DNA from: Verrucomicrobiota bacterium
GTDB taxonomy: Bacteria > Verrucomicrobiota > Verrucomicrobiia > Verrucomicrobiales > Verrucomicrobiaceae
DNA length: 64,000 nucleotides
Direction of reading: 5' to 3'
NCBI GenBank assembly: GCA_025360015.1
Contig: JANYCZ010000059.1
Span: 1 to 64,000, forward strand
Numbering within the stretch: position 1 is the stretch's first letter; each line of letters starts with the position of its first letter. The notes under the pieces are model-generated. The model had not been told where the DNA came from and ran no database searches. It worked only from the letters and a program-made list of their open reading frames with translations. A program made the translations under genes and the position numbers. Below are positions 12,005-22,161 of this stretch, piece by piece.

Positions 12005-13054
12005 CTAAACCCGCAGGGGCACGACCTTGCGGTCCAGATCATGGGTGGCGTGAATGCGCCGGACGGTGCCGCTGCGCGAACGCATCAGAATGGAGTGCGT
12101 TTCCACACGATGTCCCACGAGACGGCAGCCTGGCAGCAGGGGGCTGTCACTGATGCCTGTGGCGCAAAACAACGCGCTCTCACCGACGATGAGCTCATTC
12201 ACTCGAAAGACCTGCTCCATCTCAGCCGCAGGCGTGTATGCCGCGACCTCGGCGCGATGCGCTTCATCGTGAAACCACATGCGCAACTGCATGTCGCCAC
12301 CGAGGCATTTCAGCGCGGCAGCCGCCAGAATGCCTTCGGGAGAGCCGCCCATGCCCACGTAGAGATCGCAGTTCGACTCCGGCATGGAGGGCGCGACCGC
12401 CGCTGCGATGTCGCCATCCGTCACCATTCTCAAGGCAGCGCCCGTGCGGCGGATCTGCTCCACAATGTCGTGATGGCGGGGACGATCCATGGTGGAAACA
12501 ACGAGATCGCGTTCACGCTTGCCCAGGGCCTGGGCCACGAATGCGATGACCTCCTGCAGCGGCATGTCGAGGAAACAGCGGTCCCCCCTGCCCTCCAGCG
12601 CCTTCTTCACCGCCGGTCCGTAGGCGATCTTGTGGCTGTAAAAGCTCGGAATGCTTTTCATCGCACACGGCGCGCCGTCAGGGATCTGCGCCGCCGCAAT
12701 GACGGAAATGCTGTTGGGCAGGCCTTTGGCGATGTTGCTGGTGCCGTCGATGGGATCGAGAGCGATGTTGAAGCGCGGTGATCCATCACGCCAGGTGCCC
12801 AAGTGTTCACCCACGAAAATGCCGGGAGCATTGTCCTTGATGCCTTCACCGATCACGACCTCGCCACGAATGTCGAGAATGTCGAAGACGCCATAGATCG
12901 CGCTGCAAGCCGCACCATCCGCGAGTTCTTTCTCACCGCGCCCGAGCCAGTGGATCGCCTGCAGGGCCGCGTTTTCCGTGGCACGCACGAATTCAAATTC
13001 GAGGATGCGTTCCAGATCGTGAGTACTGCGCAGCGGTGGGAGAGATGTGGACAT
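12005..13054 (-). CDS. glpX: Class II fructose-1,6-bisphosphatase (GlpX)
   Basis: EFVRATENAALQAIHWLGRGEKELADGAACSAIYGVFD, IGEGIKDNAPGIFVGEHLG, ALDPIDGTSNIAKGLPNSISVIA. Confidence 0.92.
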   Translation of the reverse strand: MSTSLPPLRSTHDLERILEFEFVRATENAALQAIHWLGRGEKELADGAACSAIYGVFDILDIRGEVVIGEGIKDNAPGIFVGEHLGTWRDGSPRFNIALDPIDGTSNIAKGLPNSISVIAAAQIPDGAPCAMKSIPSFYSHKIAYGPAVKKALEGRGDRCFLDMPLQEVIAFVAQALGKRERDLVVSTMDRPRHHDIVEQIRRTGAALRMVTDGDIAAAVAPSMPESNCDLYVGMGGSPEGILAAAALKCLGGDMQLRMWFHDEAHRAEVAAYTPAAEMEQVFRVNELIVGESALFCATGISDSPLLPGCRLVGHRVETHSILMRSRSGTVRRIHATHDLDRKVVPLRV

Positions 13055-13117
13055 GGCGGGGGCGTGATTGGCACGTGGCTGGTTGCCACGCAGAAATGCC
13101 AGAATGCCGGACGAATG

Positions 13118-13936
13118 TCACGATCCCTTTTGGCATTTCGGGCAGAAGAACGTCGAGCGCTGGCCTTGGACGATGCGTTGGATGTCTGTTTTGCAGACAC
13201 GGCAGGGCTCCTCCGCCCGGTCATAGACACGCAGGGCGAGCTTGAAGTAGCCGGGTTCGCCGCTCTCATTCACAAAGTCACGCAACGTGGTGCCACCCAT
13301 CTTGATCGAAGCCGCCAGCACCTTGCGAATGGCCTGCACCAGCTTGACGAGTTTCGGCTTTGTCACCTTCCCCGCCGCCTGCTGCGGATTGATCCCTGCC
13401 GTGAACAAGGCCTCGCTGGCATAGATATTGCCGACGCCGACCACGACATGCGCGTCCATGATCACCTGCTTGATCGCGGCGGTCTTGCCCTTGCAGGCGG
13501 CCTGCAGATGCGCAGCATTGAATTTATCCTCCAGCGGTTCGGGCCCGAGGTTTTTGAGCAGCGCATGCTGCAGCGGATCGCCCTCAATCCACAAAGCCGC
13601 CCCGAAGCGACGCGGATCGTGCAGACGCAACTGCTTGCCCCCCTCCAGCGTGATGGCGAGATGATCGTGCTTCTTGAACGGTGTTTCCGCCGGCAGCACC
13701 CGTAGATTTCCCGACATGCCGAGGTGCAGCAGTAGCGTGCCTTTGGCGGTGCCAAACAGCAGGTACTTCGCCCGGCGTGTGCCTGTATCAATCCGGCAGC
13801 CTTCAAGCTCATGAATCGTGTCCGGCACCGGCCAGCGCATCCGCTTGTCCCGCACGATCACCTCCCGCACCCGCTTGCCAATCACATGCGGCGAGACACC
13901 GCGCAGCGTGGTTTCGACTTCGGGGAGCTCAGGCAT
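13118..13936 (-). CDS. mutM: Formamidopyrimidine-DNA glycosylase
   Basis: MPELPEVETTLRGV N-terminus, GVGNIYASEALF, C-terminal CRVCKTDIQRIVQGQRSTFFCPKCQ zinc finger. Confidence 0.95.
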   Translation of the reverse strand: MPELPEVETTLRGVSPHVIGKRVREVIVRDKRMRWPVPDTIHELEGCRIDTGTRRAKYLLFGTAKGTLLLHLGMSGNLRVLPAETPFKKHDHLAITLEGGKQLRLHDPRRFGAALWIEGDPLQHALLKNLGPEPLEDKFNAAHLQAACKGKTAAIKQVIMDAHVVVGVGNIYASEALFTAGINPQQAAGKVTKPKLVKLVQAIRKVLAASIKMGGTTLRDFVNESGEPGYFKLALRVYDRAEEPCRVCKTDIQRIVQGQRSTFFCPKCQKGS

Positions 13937-13939
13937 GGC

Positions 13940-14377
13940 CTATTTGCTTTCCAGCGCCTGCTCCAGCGCTCTCCAAGCCAGCATGGCGCACTTCACGCGC
14001 TGCGGAAACTTCTGCACGCCCTCAAGCAGGATAAGCTCACCCAGCGCATCCTCATTCACAGGAGCACCGTCGCCCATGACGACGCGGCGGAAATCTTCGC
14101 GCACGGCGGCGGCTTCGTCCTTGGACTTGCCTTTGATCTTCTGCGTCATCATGGAGGCGCTGGCCTGGCTGATGGCGCAGCCCTGGCCGGTGAACTTGAG
14201 ATCGTCGATGTGGCCGGTGTCGGACACGCGCACCCAGACGTCGATCTCGTCGCCGCAGGAGGGATTGTCGCCGTGGGCATGGAGGCAGGGCGGCGGGAGT
14301 TCGCCGCTATTGCGCGGGTTCCGGGAGTGATCGAGGATCACCTGCTGGTAAAGGTCGCGGAGGTCGTCGGAGAGCAT
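13940..14377 (-). CDS. sufU: Fe-S cluster scaffold/sulfur acceptor SufU (NifU-like N-terminal)
   Basis: LYQQVILDHSRNPRNSGELP, NPSCGDEIDVWVRV, GQGCAISQASASMMTQKIKGKS, VKCAMLAWRALEQAL. Confidence 0.92.
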   Translation of the reverse strand: MLSDDLRDLYQQVILDHSRNPRNSGELPPPCLHAHGDNPSCGDEIDVWVRVSDTGHIDDLKFTGQGCAISQASASMMTQKIKGKSKDEAAAVREDFRRVVMGDGAPVNEDALGELILLEGVQKFPQRVKCAMLAWRALEQALESK

Positions 14378-14379
14378 GA

Positions 14380-15597
14380 TCAGGTGAAGAACTTACGTGC
14401 GAGGAGCAGTACTTCGACGAGGCGATTGATCTCTTCGAGCGTGTTGTAGAAATAAAAGCTGGCGCGTGTGGTGCCGGGGACCTTGAAGCGCTTCATCAGC
14501 GGCTGCGTGCAGTGGTGCCCGCCGCGCATGGCCACGCCGTGGCTGTTGGCGAATTCCACAAGATCGTGCGGATGCGCGAAATCGAGATGGAAGGCGGCGA
14601 GCGCGCCCCGGTGGCCGCCCTGGGGGCCGAGGATGCGGATGCCCGGCACCTCGCCCATGCGCTGCACAGCGTAGTTGGTCAGGTTGTGATCATGCCGCTG
14701 GATTTTTTCGAGACCGATGGCCTCCAGATAATCAATGGCAGCCCCGAGACCGATGACACCGGCAATGTTGGGCGTGCCCGCTTCAAAGCGATGCGGCGGC
14801 GCTTTGTAGGTGCTGCTCTCCATGGAGACGGTCAGGATCATCTCGCCGCCACCATGCCAGGGCGGCATGGTTTCCAGCAGGGCCATGCGGCCATAAAGTA
14901 CCCCGATGCCGGTGGGGCCGCACATTTTGTGGCCGGAGAAAACGAAGAAGTCGCAGCCGAGATCACGCACGTCGATGGGCATGTGGCCCGCACTCTGCGC
15001 ACCATCGAGCACCGTCACGGCACCCACGGCTCGCGCCTTGGTGCAAAGTTCCTTGGCCGGATTGATGGTGCCGAGAGAATTGGAGATATGAACGAAGGCG
15101 AACAGCTTCACCTGTTCCGTGAGGAGGGTTTCAATGGATGCCTCGTCAAGCGTGCCGTCATCCAGCACCGGAATGTACTTGAGGGTCGCGCCAGTGCGCT
15201 GGGCGAGCAACTGCCATGGGACGATGTTGCTGTGATGCTCCATGCCGGTGATGAGGATGACATCCCCCGCCCGCAGATTTTGCGTACCCCAGGTGTTCGC
15301 CACGAGGTTGATGCCCTCGGTGGTGCCGCGGGTGAAAATGATCTCATCGTCCGACGCAGCACCGATGAAATGTGCCGCTTTTTTCCGCGCCGCTTCAAAG
15401 GCCTCCGTGGCGCGATTGCTCAACTCGTGCAGCGCACGGTGGACGTTGGAGTTGTCGCGCTCGTAGTAATGCGAAAGGGTCTGAATGACCGCGCGCGGTT
15501 TCTGGCTGCTGGCCGCGTTGTCCAGATACACCAGCGGGTGCCCATTCACCTGCTGATCGAGGATGGGGAAATCAGAGCGTATGCGATGCCAGTCCAT
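14380..15597 (-). CDS. sufS: Cysteine desulfurase SufS
   Basis: DFPILDQQVNGHPLVYLDNAASSQKP, GHKMCGPTGIGVLYG (PLP lysine), RGGHHCTQPLM; adjacent to sufU. Confidence 0.95.
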   Translation of the reverse strand: MDWHRIRSDFPILDQQVNGHPLVYLDNAASSQKPRAVIQTLSHYYERDNSNVHRALHELSNRATEAFEAARKKAAHFIGAASDDEIIFTRGTTEGINLVANTWGTQNLRAGDVILITGMEHHSNIVPWQLLAQRTGATLKYIPVLDDGTLDEASIETLLTEQVKLFAFVHISNSLGTINPAKELCTKARAVGAVTVLDGAQSAGHMPIDVRDLGCDFFVFSGHKMCGPTGIGVLYGRMALLETMPPWHGGGEMILTVSMESSTYKAPPHRFEAGTPNIAGVIGLGAAIDYLEAIGLEKIQRHDHNLTNYAVQRMGEVPGIRILGPQGGHRGALAAFHLDFAHPHDLVEFANSHGVAMRGGHHCTQPLMKRFKVPGTTRASFYFYNTLEEINRLVEVLLLARKFFT

Positions 15598-15614
15598 GAT
15601 CTTGGACCCTGGCG

Positions 15615-15905
15615 CTAGCGTGTCACCACGCCCTGGCGCGGTGAAGCAGCGGCGGCAGGCACCTGTCCGGCGTAGTGACCACGGCTTTCGATCTGACGGG
15701 CGCGCTCCTGCATGGTGGCAGGCTTGCCGTCAGTCGGCAGATTGTTTTCGGAAATGTAGCCCAGCAATGCTGAACCGGTTTGATCCAAAATTCTCAACGG
15801 ATAGGTGTTCTTGAAAGCACTCCATGTCTGGCAGCTGGTCAGGCCGGAAGAAAGCAAAACGAGAAAACTAAGACGGGCGAATTTCATTACGGTCGTGTTT
15901 ATCAT
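15615..15905 (-). CDS. Small putative lipoprotein
   Basis: N-terminal hydrophobic stretch with lipobox-like SGLTSC. Confidence 0.5.
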   Translation of the reverse strand: MINTTVMKFARLSFLVLLSSGLTSCQTWSAFKNTYPLRILDQTGSALLGYISENNLPTDGKPATMQERARQIESRGHYAGQVPAAAASPRQGVVTR

Positions 15906-15935
15906 GACGATCCAATTCTGTAAACAACAAGATGC

Positions 15936-16175
15936 TCAGTGCTTGAAAGCTACCTGGGAGCCGGTGCCATCCGCTGCCAGGAGGCCACGGCCATTTTTGG
16001 CCTGAATCTCGCGCCCGCGCATTTCCATGGCCTTGCCATTGGCTGCCCCCTTGCCGTTCTCATCCGCAAACATCAGGTAGTATGGTGCAAGACGCAATGC
16101 CGTACCGATCAGCCCGCAGTTGCTGAGCAACAGGCAGGCGGCAAGGGCAAAGATCAGACGGGAATTCACGGGCAT
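15936..16175 (-). CDS. Small putative lipoprotein
   Basis: Signal peptide with lipobox LLLSNC. Confidence 0.5.
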   Translation of the reverse strand: MPVNSRLIFALAACLLLSNCGLIGTALRLAPYYLMFADENGKGAANGKAMEMRGREIQAKNGRGLLAADGTGSQVAFKH

Positions 16176-16308
16176 TTGTTGGTAATATCACAGCGCCCCC
16201 CAAGAGTAAACATTTTTGATCTCCGCAGCCCAAGGCGAAACTTGCGTTTTCCCCAGCAAACATTGATCCTGCCCTTCCGTATTGGACAGCCCTTTCGTCC
16301 CAACCCAC

Positions 16309-19300
16309 ATGAAGCAACTGCTCACCCTCCTCCTCGCCCTCACCGCTTCGCTCCACGCGGAGATCGAACTCAAGCAGGGCGACAGCATCGCCATTCTAGG
16401 CAATGCGCTGCCGGACCGCTCGCAATATTCCGGCTGGCTGGAAACCATGCTGACCCAGGCCAATGCCGGCAAGGACCTCACCTTTCGCAATCTGGCCTTC
16501 TCTGGCGATGAGGTGCAAACCTGGCACCGCATCGACAACTTCGGCACGCGTGACGAATGGCTCACGAAGGTGAAGGCGGACGTCATTTTTGCCTTCTACG
16601 GCTTCAATGAATCCTTCAAAGGCTACGAGGGCATCGCGGAGTTCAAAAAGAACCTCGCCAAGTTCCTCGACGACGCCAAGGCGCAAAACTACAGCGGCAA
16701 GGGCGCGCCACGCATCGTCCTCTTCTCACCCATCGCCCTGCAAAAGCTCGCCAGCCCCAGCCTGCCGCCGGTGGACGAAAAGAACACGAACATCCAGAAC
16801 TACACCGCTGCGATGAATGAAGTCGCCGCAGCCAAGGGCGTGACGTTTGTGGATCTCTACCAGCCCAGCGCCAAGGGCCTGCCGGAAGGCTCGACACTCG
16901 ACGGCCTCTACATCACCGACAGCGGTGAAAAGGCCATCGCCGAGGCCGCCTTCAAGTCCCTCACCGGCAAAGACGCCCCGCAGGTGAATGAAAAGCTGCG
17001 CCAGGCCATCAACGACAAAAACTGGGAGTGGCACCAGCGCTACCGCACCGTGGACGGCTACAACGTCTATGGCGGCCGCTCCGGCCTCGCCTACGCCGCC
17101 GGGGTGGGTGGATTCAAGCAGAACGAGCGCAATCCGGAGAAGCCCTACATTTCCAACTACCAGGTCATGATGGAGGAAATGGCCCAGCGCGATGTGAAGA
17201 CCGCCAACCGCGATCTGCGCGTGCACGCCATCGCCAAAGGCGGCGATCTGGTGGTCAAAGACGACAACCTGCCGTCCGTGGAAAAAGTGCCGACGAACAT
17301 GCCCAATCCGAAGGAGGGCAAGGAGTTCAACAAGGTGCCAATGACCGGCATGACATTCACTCCTGAAGGCCTCGTAGAATTTCCCGACGCGAAGGAGGCC
17401 ATGAAAAACATCCAGCCGGAGGCCGGCCTCAAGCTCACGCTTTTTGCCGATGAAAAAATGTTCCCCGAACTCGTGAAGCCGGTGCAGATGGCCTGGGACA
17501 CACGGGGCCGCCTGTGGATCAGCGCCTGGCGGAACTACCCTGAGCGCACGCCAACGAGCACAAAGGGCGACAGCCTGCTCGTCTTTGAAGACACGAACGG
17601 CGACGGCACGGCGGACAAGATGACCGAATTCGCCGACAACCTGAACTGCCCCACCGGATTCAATTTCTACAAGGACGGCGTCATCGTCATGCAGTCGCCA
17701 AATCTCGTGTACCTCGAAGACACCAATGGCGATGGCAAGAGCGACAAGCGCACCATCCTGCTGATGGGCCTGTGCGCCGCCGACTCCCACCATGAAACCA
17801 ACGCGCTGAGCTATGACTGCGGCGGCGCATTGTATCCAAGCGACGGCGTCTTCCACCGCACGCAGGTGGAGACACTCTACGGCCCTGTGCGCAACACCAA
17901 CGGCTGCATCTACCGCTTTGACCTCAACCGCCGCTCGCTCGAACGCTTCACCACGGACGCCACGGTCAATCCGCATGGCAAGACCTGGGACCGCTGGGGC
18001 AATGCATTCTTCACCGACGCCACCGGCAACGTGAACACCTTTGCCGAGGCCTCCTCCTGCTACCTGCCCCGCGAAGGCGGCGGCAGCGCCAAGCTGCAAG
18101 AGTTCTGGAAACGCCCCGCGCGCCCCGGTGCTGGCAACAACATCATCTCCAGCCGCCATTTCCCCGAAGAGTGGCAGAACAATTTTCTCAACTGCAACGT
18201 CATCAGCTTTCAGGGCATCTGGCGCGTGCCGCTCCTGCCAGACGGCTCCGCTTTGAAAGGCGAGGTCAGCAACGAACTCGTGAAGGCCGATCCCGCCGTG
18301 TATCCCACCTTCCGCCCCAGCGCCGTCAGCGTCGGCCCGGATGGCGCGCTGTATTTCTGCGACTGGTCCAACGCCATCATCGGTCACATGCAGCACCATT
18401 TGCGTGACCCCAATCGCGACCACCTGCACGGCCGCATTTACAAGCTGACCTATGAAGGCCGCGACCTGCTCAAGCCCGTGAAGATCCACGGCGAAAGCAT
18501 CGAACACCTGCTTGAAAACCTCAAGGTGTGGGAAGACAACGTGCGCATGCGCAGCAAGATCGAACTCGCCAAGCATGATGCCGCGAAGGTCGCCGCTGCC
18601 GCTAAAACCTGGGCCGCAAAGCTCGATCCGAGCGACAAAGAATACGAGCACCACCGCCTCGAAGCGCTGTGGACGCACCAGTGGGTCGATGTGGTGGACG
18701 TGGATCTGCTCAAAGCCGTTTTGCAATCCCCCGAACCCCGCGCCCGGGCCGCTGCGACGCGTGTGCTTTGCTACTGGAAAGATCGCGTTCCCGGTGCGCT
18801 CGATCTGCTGAAGGTGGCTGTCAATGATCCTGCCATGCCTGTGCGCATGCACGCCGTCCGCGCCCTCAGTTTTTACCAGCCCACGCCCGATGCGGAGAAG
18901 GCGCTGGAGATTGCCTACGACGTGCTCAAGCAGCCCACTGATTACTACATCGACCACGTCTTCAGCGAATCCCGCAAAGGCCTGCAGTCCGTGCTCAAGA
19001 CCAAGATCCTGCCGAAAGACCCCGGCGCGCTGGCCGAATTCATCGCCAAGACCACCAATGCCGATCTCAAGGGCCTGCCTGATCTGGAACCCGTGCTTGT
19101 CGAAAAACTCACGCGCCCGAAAATCACCGCCGATGTCCGCGCCAAAGCGCTCGAAGAGCTCGCCAAGACTAGCGGTGACGACACGCCCGTCGTACTCGTG
19201 AAGATGCTCCAGCGCATCGAAGCCGCCGACGGCAAACTCAACGCCACTGCCGATGACCTTGGCAAGCTCCTGCTTTCGCAATCGCCCAACCTGCTTGCGC

Positions 19301-20256
19301 GTCACGGCACGCTCATCAAGACTCTGGCCAAAGACGCCAAACAAGCCCCCGTGAAACGCGCCTGCTACGCCGCCTACATCGTCGGCGACAAAACGCCTGA
19401 CAATCTCTGGAAAGCCACCACGGACGGCGGCGAGCGCAACTACCTCATCGAAGCCATCGCTCTCATCCCTGCCAACGAAGCCGCTCTGCGCGCCAAGTTC
19501 CAGCCCCATCTCACCACGATGCTGGGAGACGCCAGCCTCGATGGCGGCCGCCTGCGCGCCGTGCTCACCGCCCTGCCCCTCATGGGTGCTGACCATGCAG
19601 GCGCGAATTTCCAGATTGTCGCGCAGCACCTCATCGACGGCAAAGAGCGCAACGCCGCCGCCAAGGCCCTCATGAAGTTCCCCAAGAACAACTGGGACGC
19701 CACCAAGGCGAAGCCCATCACCGATGCCGTGCTCGCCTACGGCAAGACCATCAAGCCCGCCGACCGCAGCAAACCCGAGTACGTCGAAATCATCGCCGCC
19801 GCCAAAGAAATGGCCGCACTGCAGGGAGATGCGGGCAAAGCCATTCTCACCGAACTGAAAACCATCAGCGTCGATGTCTTCGTCGTCCACACCGTGCATG
19901 AGCAGCTCCGCTTCGACACCACCAAACTTGAAGTCACCGCCGGCAAGCAGTTTGAAGTCATCTTCGAAAACGACGACGTCATGCCGCACAATTTTGTGAT
20001 TGTCCCGCCCGGCAAGCACATGGAAGTCGGCACCGCCGCCATGACCATGACGCCTGACAAAGTGGACAAGCAAGGCCGTGCCTTCATGCCCACCGCATTC
20101 GAAAAAGACATCCTCGCCGCCACCAAGCTCCTCGAACCCGGCCAGACCGAAACCGTCAAACTCAAAGCCCCCTCACAACCCGGCGAATACGAATTCGTCT
20201 GCACCTTCCCCGGCCATGCGGTGCTCATGTGGGGCACGCTGAGCGTGGTGAAGTGA
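16309..20256 (+). CDS. Multi-domain PVC-type protein: SGNH/GDSL hydrolase + membrane-bound dehydrogenase beta-propeller + HEAT-like repeats + C-terminal cupredoxin
   Basis: N-terminal SGNH-like (IAILGNALPDRSQYSGWLETML, DEVQTWHR); LTLFADEKMFPELVKPVQMAWDTRGRLWISAWRNYPE; C-terminus DVMPHNFVIVPPG...FVCTFPGHAVLMWGTLSVVK has azurin-type His/Cys/His/Met ligands. Confidence 0.85.
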   Translation: MKQLLTLLLALTASLHAEIELKQGDSIAILGNALPDRSQYSGWLETMLTQANAGKDLTFRNLAFSGDEVQTWHRIDNFGTRDEWLTKVKADVIFAFYGFNESFKGYEGIAEFKKNLAKFLDDAKAQNYSGKGAPRIVLFSPIALQKLASPSLPPVDEKNTNIQNYTAAMNEVAAAKGVTFVDLYQPSAKGLPEGSTLDGLYITDSGEKAIAEAAFKSLTGKDAPQVNEKLRQAINDKNWEWHQRYRTVDGYNVYGGRSGLAYAAGVGGFKQNERNPEKPYISNYQVMMEEMAQRDVKTANRDLRVHAIAKGGDLVVKDDNLPSVEKVPTNMPNPKEGKEFNKVPMTGMTFTPEGLVEFPDAKEAMKNIQPEAGLKLTLFADEKMFPELVKPVQMAWDTRGRLWISAWRNYPERTPTSTKGDSLLVFEDTNGDGTADKMTEFADNLNCPTGFNFYKDGVIVMQSPNLVYLEDTNGDGKSDKRTILLMGLCAADSHHETNALSYDCGGALYPSDGVFHRTQVETLYGPVRNTNGCIYRFDLNRRSLERFTTDATVNPHGKTWDRWGNAFFTDATGNVNTFAEASSCYLPREGGGSAKLQEFWKRPARPGAGNNIISSRHFPEEWQNNFLNCNVISFQGIWRVPLLPDGSALKGEVSNELVKADPAVYPTFRPSAVSVGPDGALYFCDWSNAIIGHMQHHLRDPNRDHLHGRIYKLTYEGRDLLKPVKIHGESIEHLLENLKVWEDNVRMRSKIELAKHDAAKVAAAAKTWAAKLDPSDKEYEHHRLEALWTHQWVDVVDVDLLKAVLQSPEPRARAAATRVLCYWKDRVPGALDLLKVAVNDPAMPVRMHAVRALSFYQPTPDAEKALEIAYDVLKQPTDYYIDHVFSESRKGLQSVLKTKILPKDPGALAEFIAKTTNADLKGLPDLEPVLVEKLTRPKITADVRAKALEELAKTSGDDTPVVLVKMLQRIEAADGKLNATADDLGKLLLSQSPNLLARHGTLIKTLAKDAKQAPVKRACYAAYIVGDKTPDNLWKATTDGGERNYLIEAIALIPANEAALRAKFQPHLTTMLGDASLDGGRLRAVLTALPLMGADHAGANFQIVAQHLIDGKERNAAAKALMKFPKNNWDATKAKPITDAVLAYGKTIKPADRSKPEYVEIIAAAKEMAALQGDAGKAILTELKTISVDVFVVHTVHEQLRFDTTKLEVTAGKQFEVIFENDDVMPHNFVIVPPGKHMEVGTAAMTMTPDKVDKQGRAFMPTAFEKDILAATKLLEPGQTETVKLKAPSQPGEYEFVCTFPGHAVLMWGTLSVVK

Positions 20257-20271
20257 TATGGCATAGTTGCA

Positions 20272-20371
20272 CGCGGAGCGTCCTGGAGTGCGCCGGTCCT
20301 CCGGCGCTTTCGAACGTCCCCCTGCCCGCGAAAAGCTCCAGAGGGCTAGAGCACTCAAGAACGCTGCCGCG
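20272..20371. repeat. Imperfect inverted-repeat element (MITE/dispersed-repeat-like) between convergent genes
   Basis: Left CGCGGAGCGTCCTGGAGTGCGCCGGTCCTCCGG matches the reverse complement of the right arm CCAGAGGGCTAGAGCACTCAAGAACGCTGCCGCG; nested perfect hairpin GCGCCGG-TCCT-CCGGCGC at 20290-20307. Confidence 0.7.
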
Positions 20372-20401
20372 CCTGCCATGCTCCATGCATGGCGAAGAGC
20401 C

Positions 20402-21835
20402 TCAGTTCTCCTTGATCTTCCCCGCCAGTGAATCCAGCGTGCGCTTGAAGTCGTTGGAACCGGTGATGAGGTTGGTGACGACCTTGCAGGCGTGGATGAC
20501 GGTGCCGTGGTCACGGCCACCGAATTCATCGCCAATCTGCACCAGCGGCAGCTTGGTGAGCGTGCGCGTGAGGTACATGGCCACCTGACGCGCTTCGGCG
20601 ATGTTTTTCGGACGTCGCGGGCCGGTGAGGTCGCTGACGCGCAGATCGTAATGCGTGGCGATGATGCGCTGGATGCGGTCCACGGTGACAGTCTTTGACG
20701 GATCCTCGTCGATCACGTCATGCAGCATCGTGGCGAGCGCGGATTCCGTGGGGACGGAGCCTTCCAGCGAGACATGGGCGGCCACACGCATGAGCGCGCC
20801 TTCCAGCTTGCGCACGTTGATGCGGATGCGCTGGGCCATGAAGTCGAGGATCCATGGATCGAGCGAGACATTGAAGTCGCTCTGCTTGCGGCGCAGGATG
20901 GCAATGCGGGTTTCAAAGTCCGGCACCTGGATCTGCGTGGCAAGGCCCCATTCAAAGCGTGAGACGAGACGGCTTTCGAGATTTTTGATCTCGCTCGGCG
21001 GGCGGTCGCTGGCGAGGACAATCTGCTTCGCGTTGTTGAAGAGTTCGTTGAAGGTGTGGAAGAACTCCTCCTGCGTGCTGTCCTTGCCCTCGAAAAATTG
21101 CACATCGTCGATGAGCAGCACATCCACCTTGCGGTATTTCTGGCGGAACTGGCTGAAGGTCTGGCGCTTGATGGCGTCCACAAACTCGTTGGTGAACTGC
21201 TCGGAGGTGACGTAGCGCACGTTGGCACGTGGTTTGCGCGCCAGCACTTCCTGGCCGATGGCCTGTAGGAGATGAGTCTTGCCAAGGCCGGTGGCACCGT
21301 AGAAAAACAGCGGATTGTAGATGCGGCCCGGCTTCTCTGCCACGGCACGGGCCACGGCCACAGAATAGCTGCTGTTCGGGCCGATGACGTAGCTGTCGAA
21401 GTTGAACTTGGCGTTCAGTCCGGCCTCGCTGAAAAAGCGAATCGGCGCATGGTCAGCGGCATTGACACGCGCCGCCTTGAGTTCAGGCAGGGGCGCGAAC
21501 GCAACGGGGGACGCCTCGGTCGCGACGTGGAATTCGATGACCGTCGGCACTCCAGTCACCTCCGCCACCGCATCGGTGACGGCGGCCGTGTGATTGCTCT
21601 CAATCCACAACTGATGGATCGGATTTGGCACGGTGATGACAAACCGGCCATCATCCGCAAGGCGCCCGGAGGTGCCGCTGAAGCAGCGTTGAAAGTTATC
21701 CCCACCCAGGCGCTTCACCAAAACTTCGCACACTTGATCCCAAACCGTGGGGACAGGCGTGAAGAGTTCAGTGTGTGCATGGTGTGCCGATCCGTTGAGA
21801 GAAGTGTTATTCGTGTGTTCATCGTTGCGCGCCAT
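20402..21835 (-). CDS. dnaA: Chromosomal replication initiator DnaA
   Basis: NPLFFYGATGLGKTHLLQAIG, VDVLLIDDVQFFEGKDSTQEEFFHTFN, RIIATHYDLRVSDLTGPRRPKNIAEARQVAMYLTR, FGGRDHGTVIHA. Start at MARNDEH. Confidence 0.95.
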   Translation of the reverse strand: MARNDEHTNNTSLNGSAHHAHTELFTPVPTVWDQVCEVLVKRLGGDNFQRCFSGTSGRLADDGRFVITVPNPIHQLWIESNHTAAVTDAVAEVTGVPTVIEFHVATEASPVAFAPLPELKAARVNAADHAPIRFFSEAGLNAKFNFDSYVIGPNSSYSVAVARAVAEKPGRIYNPLFFYGATGLGKTHLLQAIGQEVLARKPRANVRYVTSEQFTNEFVDAIKRQTFSQFRQKYRKVDVLLIDDVQFFEGKDSTQEEFFHTFNELFNNAKQIVLASDRPPSEIKNLESRLVSRFEWGLATQIQVPDFETRIAILRRKQSDFNVSLDPWILDFMAQRIRINVRKLEGALMRVAAHVSLEGSVPTESALATMLHDVIDEDPSKTVTVDRIQRIIATHYDLRVSDLTGPRRPKNIAEARQVAMYLTRTLTKLPLVQIGDEFGGRDHGTVIHACKVVTNLITGSNDFKRTLDSLAGKIKEN

Positions 21836-22161
21836 GATGAGTGTTTCTGGGAGAGTGAGGTCGGAATGAGGTTGAGAAGCGATGTCGAAGAATTTCAAAC
21901 GGGAGCAATCAGAAGGCCATTGAATATCTTTTTAAATGACGACGCTTTGTATGTCGAAAACGACACGTGAAACAAGCTCTTCTTCGATATATTTTTAAAG
22001 TTTTGATGCGGGCATCGTAAAACATTTAAAAATAAATTCCCATTGGAATGTGGCGTGGACCGTGAAGATCCTGCGAATAGCCGTTTGCAACACAATAGAC
22101 ACGCAAAATACGTGCATGATTTGCCATAGATGCTGTCATGCGCCGGGCTGTGCCGTCGGCA

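Noticed and set aside
16726-20073. 1115-aa minus-strand ORF opposite the SGNH/dehydrogenase/cupredoxin gene
   Set aside because: Antisense shadow ORF in GC-rich DNA; composition is His/Val/Gly-rich without domains, while the plus strand has several clear conserved domains.
21696-21704. TTATCCCCA as a DnaA box
   Set aside because: Single imperfect match inside the dnaA coding sequence; not enough to call an origin.
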